From Pontibacillus litoralis JSM 072002 (lineage in GTDB: Bacteria; Bacillota; Bacilli; Bacillales; BH030062), in NCBI RefSeq assembly GCF_000775615.1, contig NZ_AVPG01000008.1, positions 1 through 64,000 on the forward strand: a stretch of DNA of 64,000 bases. Direction: 5' to 3'. Below, in pieces: positions 36,119-44,406 of this stretch. How positions within the stretch are numbered: position 1 is the stretch's first letter; each line of letters starts with the position of its first letter. The translations under genes were made by a program, and so were the position numbers. The notes beneath the pieces are model-generated. The model was not told where the DNA came from. It worked only from the letters and a program-made list of their open reading frames with translations, and searched no databases.

Positions 36119-36718
36119 ATGAAGGAAAGGAATTGTACTTCAACAAGACGAGTGGCAAGGTGTTCATTTGCCCTTTACCCGATGACAGATCGTTTTGTTG
36201 ATATTATTACGGAGGCATTAACGAGTGTCGATACAACGAACGTAGAGATGAAAACAGACGATTTAGGCACTTATGTAGAAGGAGCGATTCAGCACGTATT
36301 TGATGTAACAAAAGCACTCTTTCTGCAGGCTGCGAATACGGGGCATCACGTTATATTTAGTGGGACGTTTTCCATTGGCTGCCCTGGTCATGCTCCTCAA
36401 GCTGTTTCTGCCAGCACAAATGACGCATGCCTAAACAAAGAAACAAGCAAGCAAATAGAGCAAGAAGTAGCAGCAAGGTTTGCCCTTTACCCATTAGGAG
36501 TAAGCGACTATATGCATATTATCTACGAACAAATAGAATTGTTAAACGGACAAGATATGCCTATCACATCTTCCAATGGAACACGATTTGATGGAGATGG
36601 GCGCCAACTATTTCGCGCTCTAGAGCTTATTTTCACACAAGTAGAACTAAATCACGGGACGCATACCATATTGACGACCACTATTTCCGCAAACAGTCCC
36701 TCACCGAAAGGAGAATAG
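36119..36718 (+). CDS. ykoF: Thiamine/HMP-binding protein YkoF
   Basis: 199 aa, the length of B. subtilis YkoF (about 200). Two ACT-like repeats each open with CSFALYPM or ARFALYPLG. YkoF binds thiamine and its hydroxymethylpyrimidine precursor and is encoded with the ykoEDC transporter. ATG at 36119 follows AGGAGGAAGGAAAGG; a longer frame would run through the riboswitch and is rejected. First gene of the operon; ykoE follows 2 nt after the stop. Confidence 0.95.
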   Translation: MKERNCTSTRRVARCSFALYPMTDRFVDIITEALTSVDTTNVEMKTDDLGTYVEGAIQHVFDVTKALFLQAANTGHHVIFSGTFSIGCPGHAPQAVSASTNDACLNKETSKQIEQEVAARFALYPLGVSDYMHIIYEQIELLNGQDMPITSSNGTRFDGDGRQLFRALELIFTQVELNHGTHTILTTTISANSPSPKGE

Positions 36719-36720
36719 TA

Positions 36721-37302
36721 ATGGCGCACTGGAGATTGAAAGAAATCGTCATTATGTCCGTACTTGCAGTTGTATTCGGGGTTGTGTATTTATTTTTCCT
36801 TCCAGTTGGTAACATGCTTGCAGCGTTAATGGGACCGATTGGTTACGAGTTTATTTTTGGTATTTGGTTTATTGTATCGATTATCGCCGCTTATATTATT
36901 CGTAAACCAGGTGCAGCATTTCTATCTGAAACCATTGCTGCCACCGTAGAAATGTTACTCGGAAATGCGACAGGACCTATCATTATTCTTGTCGGCATTA
37001 TTCAAGGTCTTGGGGCTGAAGCTGTTTTTGCTGCTACACGTTGGAAACATTATAATCTCCCCGTGTTAATGTTAGCTGGAGTCGGTTCGGCCATTTTCAG
37101 CTTTGTATGGGGATACTTTTATTCCGGATACGCAGCATTTGGAACTGGCTATGTTATTAGCATGCTCCTTCTTCGTATGGCTAGCGGCGCAATAATTGCT
37201 GGGGTACTAGGAAAATCAATCAGTGATGCACTCGCAAAAACAGGCGTACTATCTAGCTTTGCTTTAGGTAAAGAAGAAAGAAAGAAGAAGGTAGCGTCAT
37301 GA
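36721..37302 (+). CDS. ykoE: ECF transporter substrate-binding membrane subunit YkoE
   Basis: 193 aa with about five to six membrane helices. It is the S component of the YkoEDC transporter, which is believed to take up a thiamine precursor such as hydroxymethylpyrimidine. The position directly after ykoF and before the ATPase, plus the TPP riboswitch, supports this. GAAAGGAGAATAGTA precedes the ATG. Its stop overlaps the ykoD start (ATGA). Confidence 0.93.
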   Translation: MAHWRLKEIVIMSVLAVVFGVVYLFFLPVGNMLAALMGPIGYEFIFGIWFIVSIIAAYIIRKPGAAFLSETIAATVEMLLGNATGPIIILVGIIQGLGAEAVFAATRWKHYNLPVLMLAGVGSAIFSFVWGYFYSGYAAFGTGYVISMLLLRMASGAIIAGVLGKSISDALAKTGVLSSFALGKEERKKKVAS

Positions 37303-38966
37303 TACATGTTGAGCATTTATCACTTTCCTTTGCAGAGGATGAATCTAAGAATATATTACATGACGTCTCCTTTGATCTAGATGATGGAGAAATGATGATG
37401 TTACTCGGGCCAAGTGGTTGTGGTAAAAGTACCCTCACCTACTGCTTAAATGGCATATATCCTCGTGAGTTAGATGGGCAAATGAAAGGTACAGTAACGG
37501 TTTTAGGAAAGGTGGTACAAGATCAAAAGCCAGGGGAACTAAGCAAACATATTGGTGTCGTTTTTCAAGATCCTGAAAGTCAATTTTGCATGTTAACGGT
37601 CGAAGATGAAATCGCCTTTGGCTTAGAAAACCTGCAAATTCCTAGGGCACATATGGAAGGAAAAATCGAAGAAGTATTGCAACTTGTCCATTTAAGTGAT
37701 TACAAAGAAGCCACCATTAGTTCATTATCTGGTGGGCAAAAACAAAAGGTGGCATTAGCATGTGTATTAGCCCTGGAACCAGATATTCTCGTGTTAGATG
37801 AACCAACTGCAAATTTGGACCCACTTGCGACAAAGGAATTCATTAACACGATTCAATGGCTACAGCAACAGAAGCAGATTGGTATTATTGTAATAGAACA
37901 CCAATTAGAGGGATGGGCCTCTTTTATTGATCGAGCACACCTATTATCTAAGGACGGACATACAATTTTCGATGGTTCGCTTTCTAAAGCAATACAATTA
38001 TACGGCTACAAATTACAAGAACAAGGGATATCTATACCAACAGTAACCCAATACGCGCTATCAGCCGCTAAGCACCAAAAAAGAACATACAAGCGCATTC
38101 CATTAACAACAGAGCAATTTGTATCATCTGTCTCTTATATAGATGCTTCTATTTTTCAAAGGAAGTTAAAAAAGGGCAGGGAACAAGAACAGACTATTCT
38201 ATCCGCTTCTAATCTCCAGTTCCATAAACAAGGAAAATCGATTATTCATGACGTCGACTTAACCTTAAAGAAGCAAGAATTCGTTGCCATTGTAGGTGCT
38301 AATGGAAGTGGCAAAACAACCTTATCTCGTTTACTTGCTGGTATTGACAGTCCAACTGTTGGTGAGATTACGCTTCACCAACGCCCATTAGCAACATGGA
38401 AGGAAAAACAGTTGCGCCAAGAAATTGGCTACGTATTCCAAAATCCCGAACACCAATTCATTACAGATTGTGTCTATGATGAAATAGCTTATTCTTTACG
38501 AATCCGCTGCTTTCAAGAGAATGATATACAAGCGCAAGTGAACCGGATTCTATCTTATTGTAAATTAGAGGGATTGCAGCACAGACACCCTTACACGTTA
38601 AGCCAAGGACAGAAGAGAAGATTAAGTGTGGCAACCATGATCGTAGATGACCAACAGCTACTCTTTTTAGATGAACCTACTTTTGGTCAAGATGCGGCTT
38701 CAACGAGGAAAATAATGGACCTTCTGCAGGAGCGATATGAAAATGGTACTACCGTTGTCATGATTACACATGATATGGATTTAGTCGATCAATACGCCGA
38801 TCGTGTCATCGTCGTCCAAAGCGGTGGCATTGTTGCAGATGAATCCCCTATTGCACTTTGGGAACGTCCCTATTTAGAGCAATGGTTTATCGAATATCCA
38901 ACTCGCATTCAATTGCAACAAAAAATGGAGGAAAGTTATGATGACTATGCTACTCAATCAACTTAA
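37299..38966 (+). CDS. ykoD: ECF transporter duplicated ABC ATPase YkoD
   Basis: 555 aa with two ABC ATPase domains in one chain. First: Walker A GPSGCGKST (about residue 37), signature LSGGQKQK, Walker B LVLDEPTANLD. Second, from about residue 300: GANGSGKTT, LSQGQKRR and LFLDEPTFGQD. It powers the YkoE/YkoC uptake complex at the inner face of the membrane. Overlaps ykoE by 4 nt and ykoC by 29 nt. Confidence 0.95.
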   Translation: MIHVEHLSLSFAEDESKNILHDVSFDLDDGEMMMLLGPSGCGKSTLTYCLNGIYPRELDGQMKGTVTVLGKVVQDQKPGELSKHIGVVFQDPESQFCMLTVEDEIAFGLENLQIPRAHMEGKIEEVLQLVHLSDYKEATISSLSGGQKQKVALACVLALEPDILVLDEPTANLDPLATKEFINTIQWLQQQKQIGIIVIEHQLEGWASFIDRAHLLSKDGHTIFDGSLSKAIQLYGYKLQEQGISIPTVTQYALSAAKHQKRTYKRIPLTTEQFVSSVSYIDASIFQRKLKKGREQEQTILSASNLQFHKQGKSIIHDVDLTLKKQEFVAIVGANGSGKTTLSRLLAGIDSPTVGEITLHQRPLATWKEKQLRQEIGYVFQNPEHQFITDCVYDEIAYSLRIRCFQENDIQAQVNRILSYCKLEGLQHRHPYTLSQGQKRRLSVATMIVDDQQLLFLDEPTFGQDAASTRKIMDLLQERYENGTTVVMITHDMDLVDQYADRVIVVQSGGIVADESPIALWERPYLEQWFIEYPTRIQLQQKMEESYDDYATQST

Positions 38967-39726
38967 TCCTAGTATAAAGGCTCTCACTGTCATCGTGATG
39001 ATTTTTGCCTTAACGCTCGTGTTTGACCCATTTACACCACTTGTTTATTGCCTGTTTACGATTGCCATTACATTTATGTTCGGGAAAGTAGATGGCAAGA
39101 AGTATTTTCTTTACTTCTTGCCTTTCTTCCTCATCGCTATCGGCATGCTTTGGACAACGCTAGTATTCGCAGATGCGCCGAAAAACGCCGCCAACACAGT
39201 ACAAATCTTTTTGTGGGAGTTCCCTAAGGAAGATGTAGTCGTCGCCTTTTCTTTAGCATTACGTATGCTAGCATTTGCATCGCTTTCTCTCTTATTTATT
39301 TTTACAACGAACATGGTCGATTTTATATTAAGTTTAATGCAACAGTGCAAGCTACCGCCGAAAATTGCTTATGGAGTATTAGCTGGGTACCGATTTTTGC
39401 CATTAATGAAAGAAGAGCTCGGACAAATACGTGCCGCCCATCAAGTAAGAGGAGTAAACAGGGCGACCAACATAAAAGAATCCATTCAACAATATAAACG
39501 GTTTGTCATTCCTCTATTAGCTGGTGCGATACGTAAAGCAGAAAGAACCGCCGTTGCTATGGAGTCGAAAGGATTTACAGGTGATAAGCATCGTACATTT
39601 TATAGACCATTCACATTAAGCTGGAAAGACTGGGCGTTTTTCTTATTTATGTTCCTAATACTATTCATCACAATCTTCGCTTCTATTCAATTGGAATACT
39701 TTCAATGGTATAAGGGACAGTTGTGA
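38938..39726 (+). CDS. ykoC: ECF transporter coupling protein YkoC (EcfT)
   Basis: 262 aa, about five membrane helices. The two cytoplasmic EcfT coupling motifs are visible: AAHQVRGV near residue 168 and AVAMESKGF near residue 203. It links the ATPase to the S component. ATGGAGGAAAGTT precedes the ATG, within the end of ykoD. Last gene of the operon. The 191 nt after it hold no clear plus-strand terminator, only that of terC. Confidence 0.94.
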   Translation: MMTMLLNQLNPSIKALTVIVMIFALTLVFDPFTPLVYCLFTIAITFMFGKVDGKKYFLYFLPFFLIAIGMLWTTLVFADAPKNAANTVQIFLWEFPKEDVVVAFSLALRMLAFASLSLLFIFTTNMVDFILSLMQQCKLPPKIAYGVLAGYRFLPLMKEELGQIRAAHQVRGVNRATNIKESIQQYKRFVIPLLAGAIRKAERTAVAMESKGFTGDKHRTFYRPFTLSWKDWAFFLFMFLILFITIFASIQLEYFQWYKGQL

Positions 39727-39873
39727 TTTGCTAAGACAAGCCTAAGTTCAATATTAGAGTTGCTCCACTTACTTTTAACTCATATTACTTGAACACACTT
39801 TTCCTACTTGATTTCATTTCATAATTTCAATCCCTTTTCTTGAGCAAATAATCACGGTTGGAACACCACAGAA

Positions 39874-39912
39874 CAAAAAGAAGAACCGCTATCATTCATT
39901 AAGCGGTTCTTC
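39874..39912 (-). terminator. Terminator of the terC gene
   Basis: On the minus strand GAAGAACCGCT pairs perfectly with AGCGGTTCTTC around an 11-nt loop, followed by TTTTTG. Confidence 0.88.
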
Positions 39913-39917
39913 TCTAA

Positions 39918-40697
39918 CTATATATGAAGTTGTTGTTGGTTACGCTTCTTCCCTGATGAAAACCAGCCAATTACGGCAATAAGGATCAATACGCCATAGA
40001 ACGTTAATTTCCATGCTAGAGATTCTGCGAAATGGTGAGACAAAACGGCTATATTCGGATGTGCTAACACGTGTACAACGAGTTTGACTCCTACCCATCC
40101 GACAATAACAAATGCGGCTGTTTCTAATGCTGGGCGCTGTTGTAGCAGCAAGACAAATTTATTGGCAGCAAATCGCATAATAATAATACCAATCATTCCA
40201 CCTAGAAATACAACTAAAAATTGGCCGCCGTCGAGGCTTCCTATTTGTGGAAGTCCAGTTGGTGGTAATGATACCGCTAGTGCAACTGCAGCTAATATGG
40301 AATCAACTGCAAAAGCCATATCTGCCAATTCGACTTTCAACACCGTCATCCAGAATCCTTTTCCACGCTCAGACTTCGGCTTTACTTCTGCTTCTTCTTT
40401 CTCGTTTTCTTCTTTACTTCTAGAGGCAATATGTTTGATTGATAAGAACAATAGATAGCCCGCTCCAATGGCTTGCACTTGCCATACATCAATTAACAGT
40501 GTAATAACGAACAGAGACGCAAATCGTAATACAAATGCCCCTGCCAAACCATAAAACAAAGCCTTCTTTCTTTGTTCTTCTGGTAAATGCTTCACCATTA
40601 CCGCCATAACTAATGCATTATCTGCAGCAAGAAGTCCTTCTAGTGCAACTAAAACGATTAATACCCAACCGTACTCTAATAACAATTGTGCTTCCAT
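39918..40697 (-). CDS. TerC-family integral membrane protein (YkoY-like)
   Basis: 259 aa with about seven membrane helices. The paired acidic motifs GLLAADNALVMAVMV and ELADMAFAVDSILAA are diagnostic of TerC. Members such as YkoY help load manganese onto exported enzymes or export Mn. ATG at 40697 follows AAAAGGAGATGTGT. The upstream yybP-ykoY riboswitch senses Mn and supports the assignment to manganese handling. Confidence 0.93.
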   Translation of the reverse strand: MEAQLLLEYGWVLIVLVALEGLLAADNALVMAVMVKHLPEEQRKKALFYGLAGAFVLRFASLFVITLLIDVWQVQAIGAGYLLFLSIKHIASRSKEENEKEEAEVKPKSERGKGFWMTVLKVELADMAFAVDSILAAVALAVSLPPTGLPQIGSLDGGQFLVVFLGGMIGIIIMRFAANKFVLLLQQRPALETAAFVIVGWVGVKLVVHVLAHPNIAVLSHHFAESLAWKLTFYGVLILIAVIGWFSSGKKRNQQQLHI

Positions 40698-40734
40698 ACA
40701 CATCTCCTTTTCTTCTTCCTAATGTAGAGACATA

Positions 40735-40856
40735 ACAAAAGACCTCCACACGTATAGTGTAAAGGTCTTGCTTGCAACCAATGACAATTGCCAATAAAGC
40801 CGGAGATTGAATCTCGCATATGACGACTTTATTGTCCAGCTACTCCCCTTTAGGAA
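40735..40856 (-). ncRNA. yybP-ykoY manganese riboswitch with terminator
   Basis: The minus strand shows AAAGGGGAGTAGC, GTCGTCATA, the CTCCGGCTTTATTGGCAAT block, then GGTTGCAAGCAAGACC. This is the yybP-ykoY motif. The terminator AAGACCTTTACACT/AGTGT..GGAGGTCTTTT lies at about 40737-40771. Mn binding should favour the antiterminated form and turn terC on. Confidence 0.92.
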
Positions 40857-40881
40857 CATGAACGTTTATAAAGTTATGTAC

Positions 40882-40910
40882 ATATTACTGTGAATCGAAT
40901 CAAATGTCAA
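40882..40910 (-). promoter_or_regulatory. SigA-type promoter of the Mn riboswitch and terC
   Basis: A perfect TTGACA (40905-40910) and TAATAT (40882-40887) are 17 nt apart on the minus strand, about 30 nt before the riboswitch. The sequence from 40911 to 41055 otherwise holds only a GGGAAAG/CTTTCCC hairpin near 40980-41010, before the next gene. Confidence 0.8.
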
Positions 40911-41055
40911 TTCTCAACAAAATACGACAATAAGGCTTTATCTCTGCAATTTTTACTCATTCATAGTAACTTAAAGGAAGGGAAAGAATACGCAACCTTT
41001 CCCTTAAGAAATACGTCTATATGAATAGAGATTTTACAGAAGAAGGAGAGAACAA

Positions 41056-41460
41056 ATGGGGCTACGTTATATTTCTTTACTATTACTATCTTCTAGTATA
41101 ATGGCATTTATATATGTATTGATTGATTTCGCACTCATATCAGGTTTGTCATTAAGTATGCTGTATCCAACACTACTTATTTTTCCTATATTTCTCGGGT
41201 TATATAGTGTTATTGCATTGCCTATTACACTATTTCTGAGGAAGTTGGAGCAAACAAACCGCTTTGATTTATTTCACTTATTGCTATATATCGCTATATC
41301 CACCATCATAACGGTTCCATTCTACCTCGTGATGAAAGAAGGAGCGACCACATCGATGCATGTGGAATTTTACTTATATGTTATCATTGCGTCGATCGTG
41401 TATTGGCTCTTAGAATCCATCATTATACGTAAAGGAAATAGCGCACCATCGTCTTCCTGA
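41056..41460 (+). CDS. Four-helix membrane protein of unknown function
   Basis: 134 aa with four hydrophobic segments (about residues 5-30, 35-60, 72-95 and 102-122) and a short basic C-terminal tail. I do not recognise the family. GAAGAAGGAGAGAACAA is a strong ribosome binding site before the ATG, so it is very probably expressed. It stands alone. Confidence 0.7.
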   Translation: MGLRYISLLLLSSSIMAFIYVLIDFALISGLSLSMLYPTLLIFPIFLGLYSVIALPITLFLRKLEQTNRFDLFHLLLYIAISTIITVPFYLVMKEGATTSMHVEFYLYVIIASIVYWLLESIIIRKGNSAPSSS

Positions 41461-41475
41461 TGGTGTGCTTCTCTT
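41441..41475 (+). terminator. Terminator overlapping the stop of the four-helix membrane protein gene
   Basis: GCACCATC and GATGGTGTGC form a stem around a TCTTCCT-type loop; the stem includes the last codons of the gene. A short T-rich stretch follows. Confidence 0.6.
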
Positions 41476-41496
41476 ATACACAATCCAACCATCACA

Positions 41497-42750
41497 CTAT
41501 GCCCCCCCTAATTCTTGTAAACGTTTCATTAACGCTTGCGTCCAAATTAAACTCTCTTTATACTGCTGAAACAAATTATCAATGGACAATGATAGGTTTG
41601 CTGCGCGTTGTTCTAGTAAGTCCCACTCGCCTCGTTCAATTAATTGGCACAGATCTAATACATCTCGATATTTATTTGGCTCACCTAATAGCGCATCCTT
41701 AATTTGTTCATCAAGGGCTAAACCTTCCAAGCTATCTTGCATCGATTGTTGCATAAATAGCTCAATTAAGGAAAGCATTCCAGTCAAGAAGTAGCTCGCA
41801 CTCTCATCTCGTTGCCCTATGATTTCTGCAACATTTTCACACATTCTAGCACGCAAAAAGCTAATCTTTAATGCTTCTTCAGCAACATTTCCTTGTTGGT
41901 TCTTTAAGTTTCGCATGACGAGTACGTAAGCCCATTTCTTCACCTCATTCAATCCAACTAACATAACGGCCTGTTCAATGGACTTCACTCTCTCTAGTCT
42001 ACGATTCCCTATCGTATTCGTTAAACGTAGCAATTTATACGATAGGGAAACATCTAATTCGATTTTCTCTACTACTTTCTTTACATTTGGTTCTTCCTTG
42101 AATAGCTCTTTCATCAAATCCATATGATAAAACGGTGGAAGCTCGACATCATGTGATTTCATAATAGCTGGCTTACTAAAGAAATACCCCTGGAAGTAAT
42201 GATACCCAAGTTCTTTACATACTTGATATTCTTCACGCGTCTCTACTTTTTCCGCTAACCATATGAGGTCATACGCTTGTAACCTATGAAAAATATATCG
42301 CTGTTCTTCTAAAGGTGTCTGTTGTATATCAATTTTAATAATATCTGCATATTTCAACAATTGAAACGAGTACGGATTACTTTCATCTAATATGTAGTCG
42401 TCTAGCGCGATACGATACCCTTCCCTTTTTAAGTTGCGACACGCATATACTACTTCTTTTGAAGGCTGAATATTCTCTAATATTTCAATTACTAATGTTC
42501 TCGGCGGGAAACAATAAGGAAGGTTGCTCCTTAGTAAGTTCTCGGTAAAATTAACGAAGCAGCGTTTTCCATCTGATATTTGTTGCAATCCAATATTAAA
42601 AAAGCTGTTCATTACGACATTGGCTGTTGCCTCGTCCCCGTCTATTAACGAATAATAATTCTGCTCCTGATTACCACGATATAACAGTTCATATGCTATA
42701 ACTTCTTGTTTCTCATTAAGAATAGGCTGGCGCGCCACACATACTTCCAT
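41497..42750 (-). CDS. EAL-HDOD domain protein (YuxH-like), degenerate EAL
   Basis: 417 aa. The N-terminal EAL-like domain (about residues 1-200) begins VARQPILNEKQEVIAYELLYRG: the EAL motif has become ELL, and no DDFGTG is present, only LDDYILD. It is unlikely to hydrolyse c-di-GMP. The C-terminal HDOD domain (about residues 200-395) has the LSYKLLRLTN segment. This matches B. subtilis YuxH and proteobacterial signalling adaptors. ATG at 42750 follows AGGGAGTG. Stands alone. Confidence 0.9.
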   Translation of the reverse strand: MEVCVARQPILNEKQEVIAYELLYRGNQEQNYYSLIDGDEATANVVMNSFFNIGLQQISDGKRCFVNFTENLLRSNLPYCFPPRTLVIEILENIQPSKEVVYACRNLKREGYRIALDDYILDESNPYSFQLLKYADIIKIDIQQTPLEEQRYIFHRLQAYDLIWLAEKVETREEYQVCKELGYHYFQGYFFSKPAIMKSHDVELPPFYHMDLMKELFKEEPNVKKVVEKIELDVSLSYKLLRLTNTIGNRRLERVKSIEQAVMLVGLNEVKKWAYVLVMRNLKNQQGNVAEEALKISFLRARMCENVAEIIGQRDESASYFLTGMLSLIELFMQQSMQDSLEGLALDEQIKDALLGEPNKYRDVLDLCQLIERGEWDLLEQRAANLSLSIDNLFQQYKESLIWTQALMKRLQELGGA

Positions 42751-42807
42751 TTCAAACACTCCCTAAAAAGGTTACACTTTAATTATTATAGAATAACATG
42801 TATAAAA

Positions 42808-42927
42808 ATGGTGCAAAAACAGGCCGTTGGTATGTTTTTATTATCATTTTATCTAGGCGTATCTCTCCCTTTCCCGTTTATTACGGAAAAAATCGTATTA
42901 GACCAGCCTGAACATTTACGTACATAA
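42808..42927 (+). CDS. Possible 39-aa membrane peptide
   Basis: ATG at 42808 opens 39 codons with one hydrophobic segment (VGMFLLSFYLGVSLPFPF) and a polar tail (ITEKIVLDQPEHLRT). Composition looks natural, but no ribosome binding site is visible upstream, so translation is doubtful. It lies between yuxH and the AI-2E-family gene, 56 nt before the latter. It may be a remnant. Confidence 0.3.
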   Translation: MVQKQAVGMFLLSFYLGVSLPFPFITEKIVLDQPEHLRT

Positions 42928-42983
42928 CGGAAATCGATATAATGAAATTTGAAACGATAAAATAAATAGAAAGTAGTGGGCGT

Positions 42984-44060
42984 ATGTATAACAAGCGTTG
43001 GTTTCAAGCATTAATTGTATCTATTTTAGTATTTGCATTATTTTTACTCATGAAAAACAATCAATATGTATTCGATCCATTTGTGAAATACTTCAAGGCA
43101 ATCAGTTTTCCAATTATAGCTGCCGGCGTTCTATATTATCTTACTCGACCTGTTGTACATTTCCTAGATCGGTATAAAACTCCACGTGTCATTTCTATTA
43201 TCGTCGTATTTCTATTGCTTATTGCAGTGGGGACCTTTGTCATACGTGTTATCGCTCCTATCGCACAAGATCAATTTTCCAGGTTTTATGACAACCTTCC
43301 AAGAATGATTGAAGAAGTAGAACGTATTATTGATTTGTGGCAAGAGAACCAGTCCGTCCTTCCCGAAGAGATTATGACAGAGATTCAATCTGCGCAGGAT
43401 CAATTGCTTAACTCTATGAAAGACATTACGATTGGGTTCACCGACTTTATCATAAATACTGTAGCATCCGTTGTGCAGTTCGTCTTTTTATTGTTTCTTG
43501 TACCATTCTTCTTCTTCTTCATGTTAAAGGATGGGGAGAAAATGCAACCGTTCATTACACAATTCTTCAAAGAAGGGAAAGCAGCGAATATTGCAAAATT
43601 AATGAACCGCATTGATCGCACGTTGTCTTCTTATATACAAGGTCAATTGCTCGTTAGTTTCTGCGTTGGTGTATTGCTGTTCATTGGTTACGTAATCATT
43701 GACCTGAACTATTCATTAACCCTTGCCTTATTTGGGATGATGACCAATGTTATACCATTTGTGGGACCATACTTAGCTGTCATTCCTGCTTTACTCGTAG
43801 CACTATTCCAAGATCCTATTATGGTCGTTTGGGTCGGTATCATTATGCTAATTGCGCAACAAATTGAAGGGAACTTAATCTCTCCAAACGTGATGGGGAA
43901 AGTATTAAGCATTCACCCTTTAACAATCATAACGCTCATTTTAGCAGCTGGAAGTATAGCCGGTTTCCTTGGGTTAGTATTTGTCGTCCCTTTCTATGCT
44001 GTTGTAAAAACAATTATTACGCACGTTTACGAAGAGAACCTCGATTCTAAAGAATTTTAA
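42984..44060 (+). CDS. AI-2E family transporter (UPF0118/PerM-like)
   Basis: 358 aa with about eight membrane helices, two near the N-terminus, then an extracytoplasmic/amphipathic region (about residues 100-150) and a C-terminal bundle. FVGPYLAVIPALLVAL and QQIEGNLISPNVMGK are the family signatures. Members export AI-2 in E. coli or act as Na+/H+ antiporters in halophiles; the substrate here is open. The ribosome binding site AGTGGGCG is weak. Ends at a strong terminator. Confidence 0.87.
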   Translation: MYNKRWFQALIVSILVFALFLLMKNNQYVFDPFVKYFKAISFPIIAAGVLYYLTRPVVHFLDRYKTPRVISIIVVFLLLIAVGTFVIRVIAPIAQDQFSRFYDNLPRMIEEVERIIDLWQENQSVLPEEIMTEIQSAQDQLLNSMKDITIGFTDFIINTVASVVQFVFLLFLVPFFFFFMLKDGEKMQPFITQFFKEGKAANIAKLMNRIDRTLSSYIQGQLLVSFCVGVLLFIGYVIIDLNYSLTLALFGMMTNVIPFVGPYLAVIPALLVALFQDPIMVVWVGIIMLIAQQIEGNLISPNVMGKVLSIHPLTIITLILAAGSIAGFLGLVFVVPFYAVVKTIITHVYEENLDSKEF

Positions 44061-44072
44061 GCTAACTTGTCA

Positions 44073-44110
44073 TGAAGCCTAGCCTTTGCTCAACAAGGCT
44101 AGGCTTCTAT
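44073..44110 (+). terminator. Terminator of the AI-2E-family gene
   Basis: GAAGCCTAGCCTTTG and CAAGGCTAGGCTTC pair almost completely around a 4-nt loop and are followed by a short T-rich tract. Confidence 0.85.
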
Positions 44111-44172
44111 TCATATCGTCTTCTACTTGTTACTCGTTTTGGTAATATATGTTATGAACCATTCTTATAGGT

Positions 44173-44259
44173 TCAGGAATCGTTAATTTCTTTTCTTCCA
44201 CCAGTTAACAAAGAAGAAAATATACGATGATGAACTGCATCAATTTTTTGCATCTTCAT
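44173..44259 (-). CDS. Possible 28-aa basic peptide with consensus ribosome binding site
   Basis: On the minus strand AGCAAAGGAGGC lies directly before ATG at 44259, opening 28 codons (starts MKMQKIDAVHHRIFSS, ends KEINDS). The ribosome binding site is as strong as any in the window although the spacing to the first ATG is short; the second ATG, at 44253, has normal spacing. No homology recognised. The rest of the 346-nt gap at 44061-44406 holds only the terminator above. Confidence 0.4.
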   Translation of the reverse strand: MKMQKIDAVHHRIFSSLLTGGRKEINDS

Positions 44260-44406
44260 GCCTCCTTTGCTAGTTATTGTTACTTTTTATTTCGGCTTTT
44301 TTACAAAATTGTAAAGGAAACTTTAAGTCAACATATAAGATTTTCTTCCATTGATTTGGTACAATGAAAAAGCTATTTAGAAGGAATACATAAAGGTGGT
44401 TACGTG

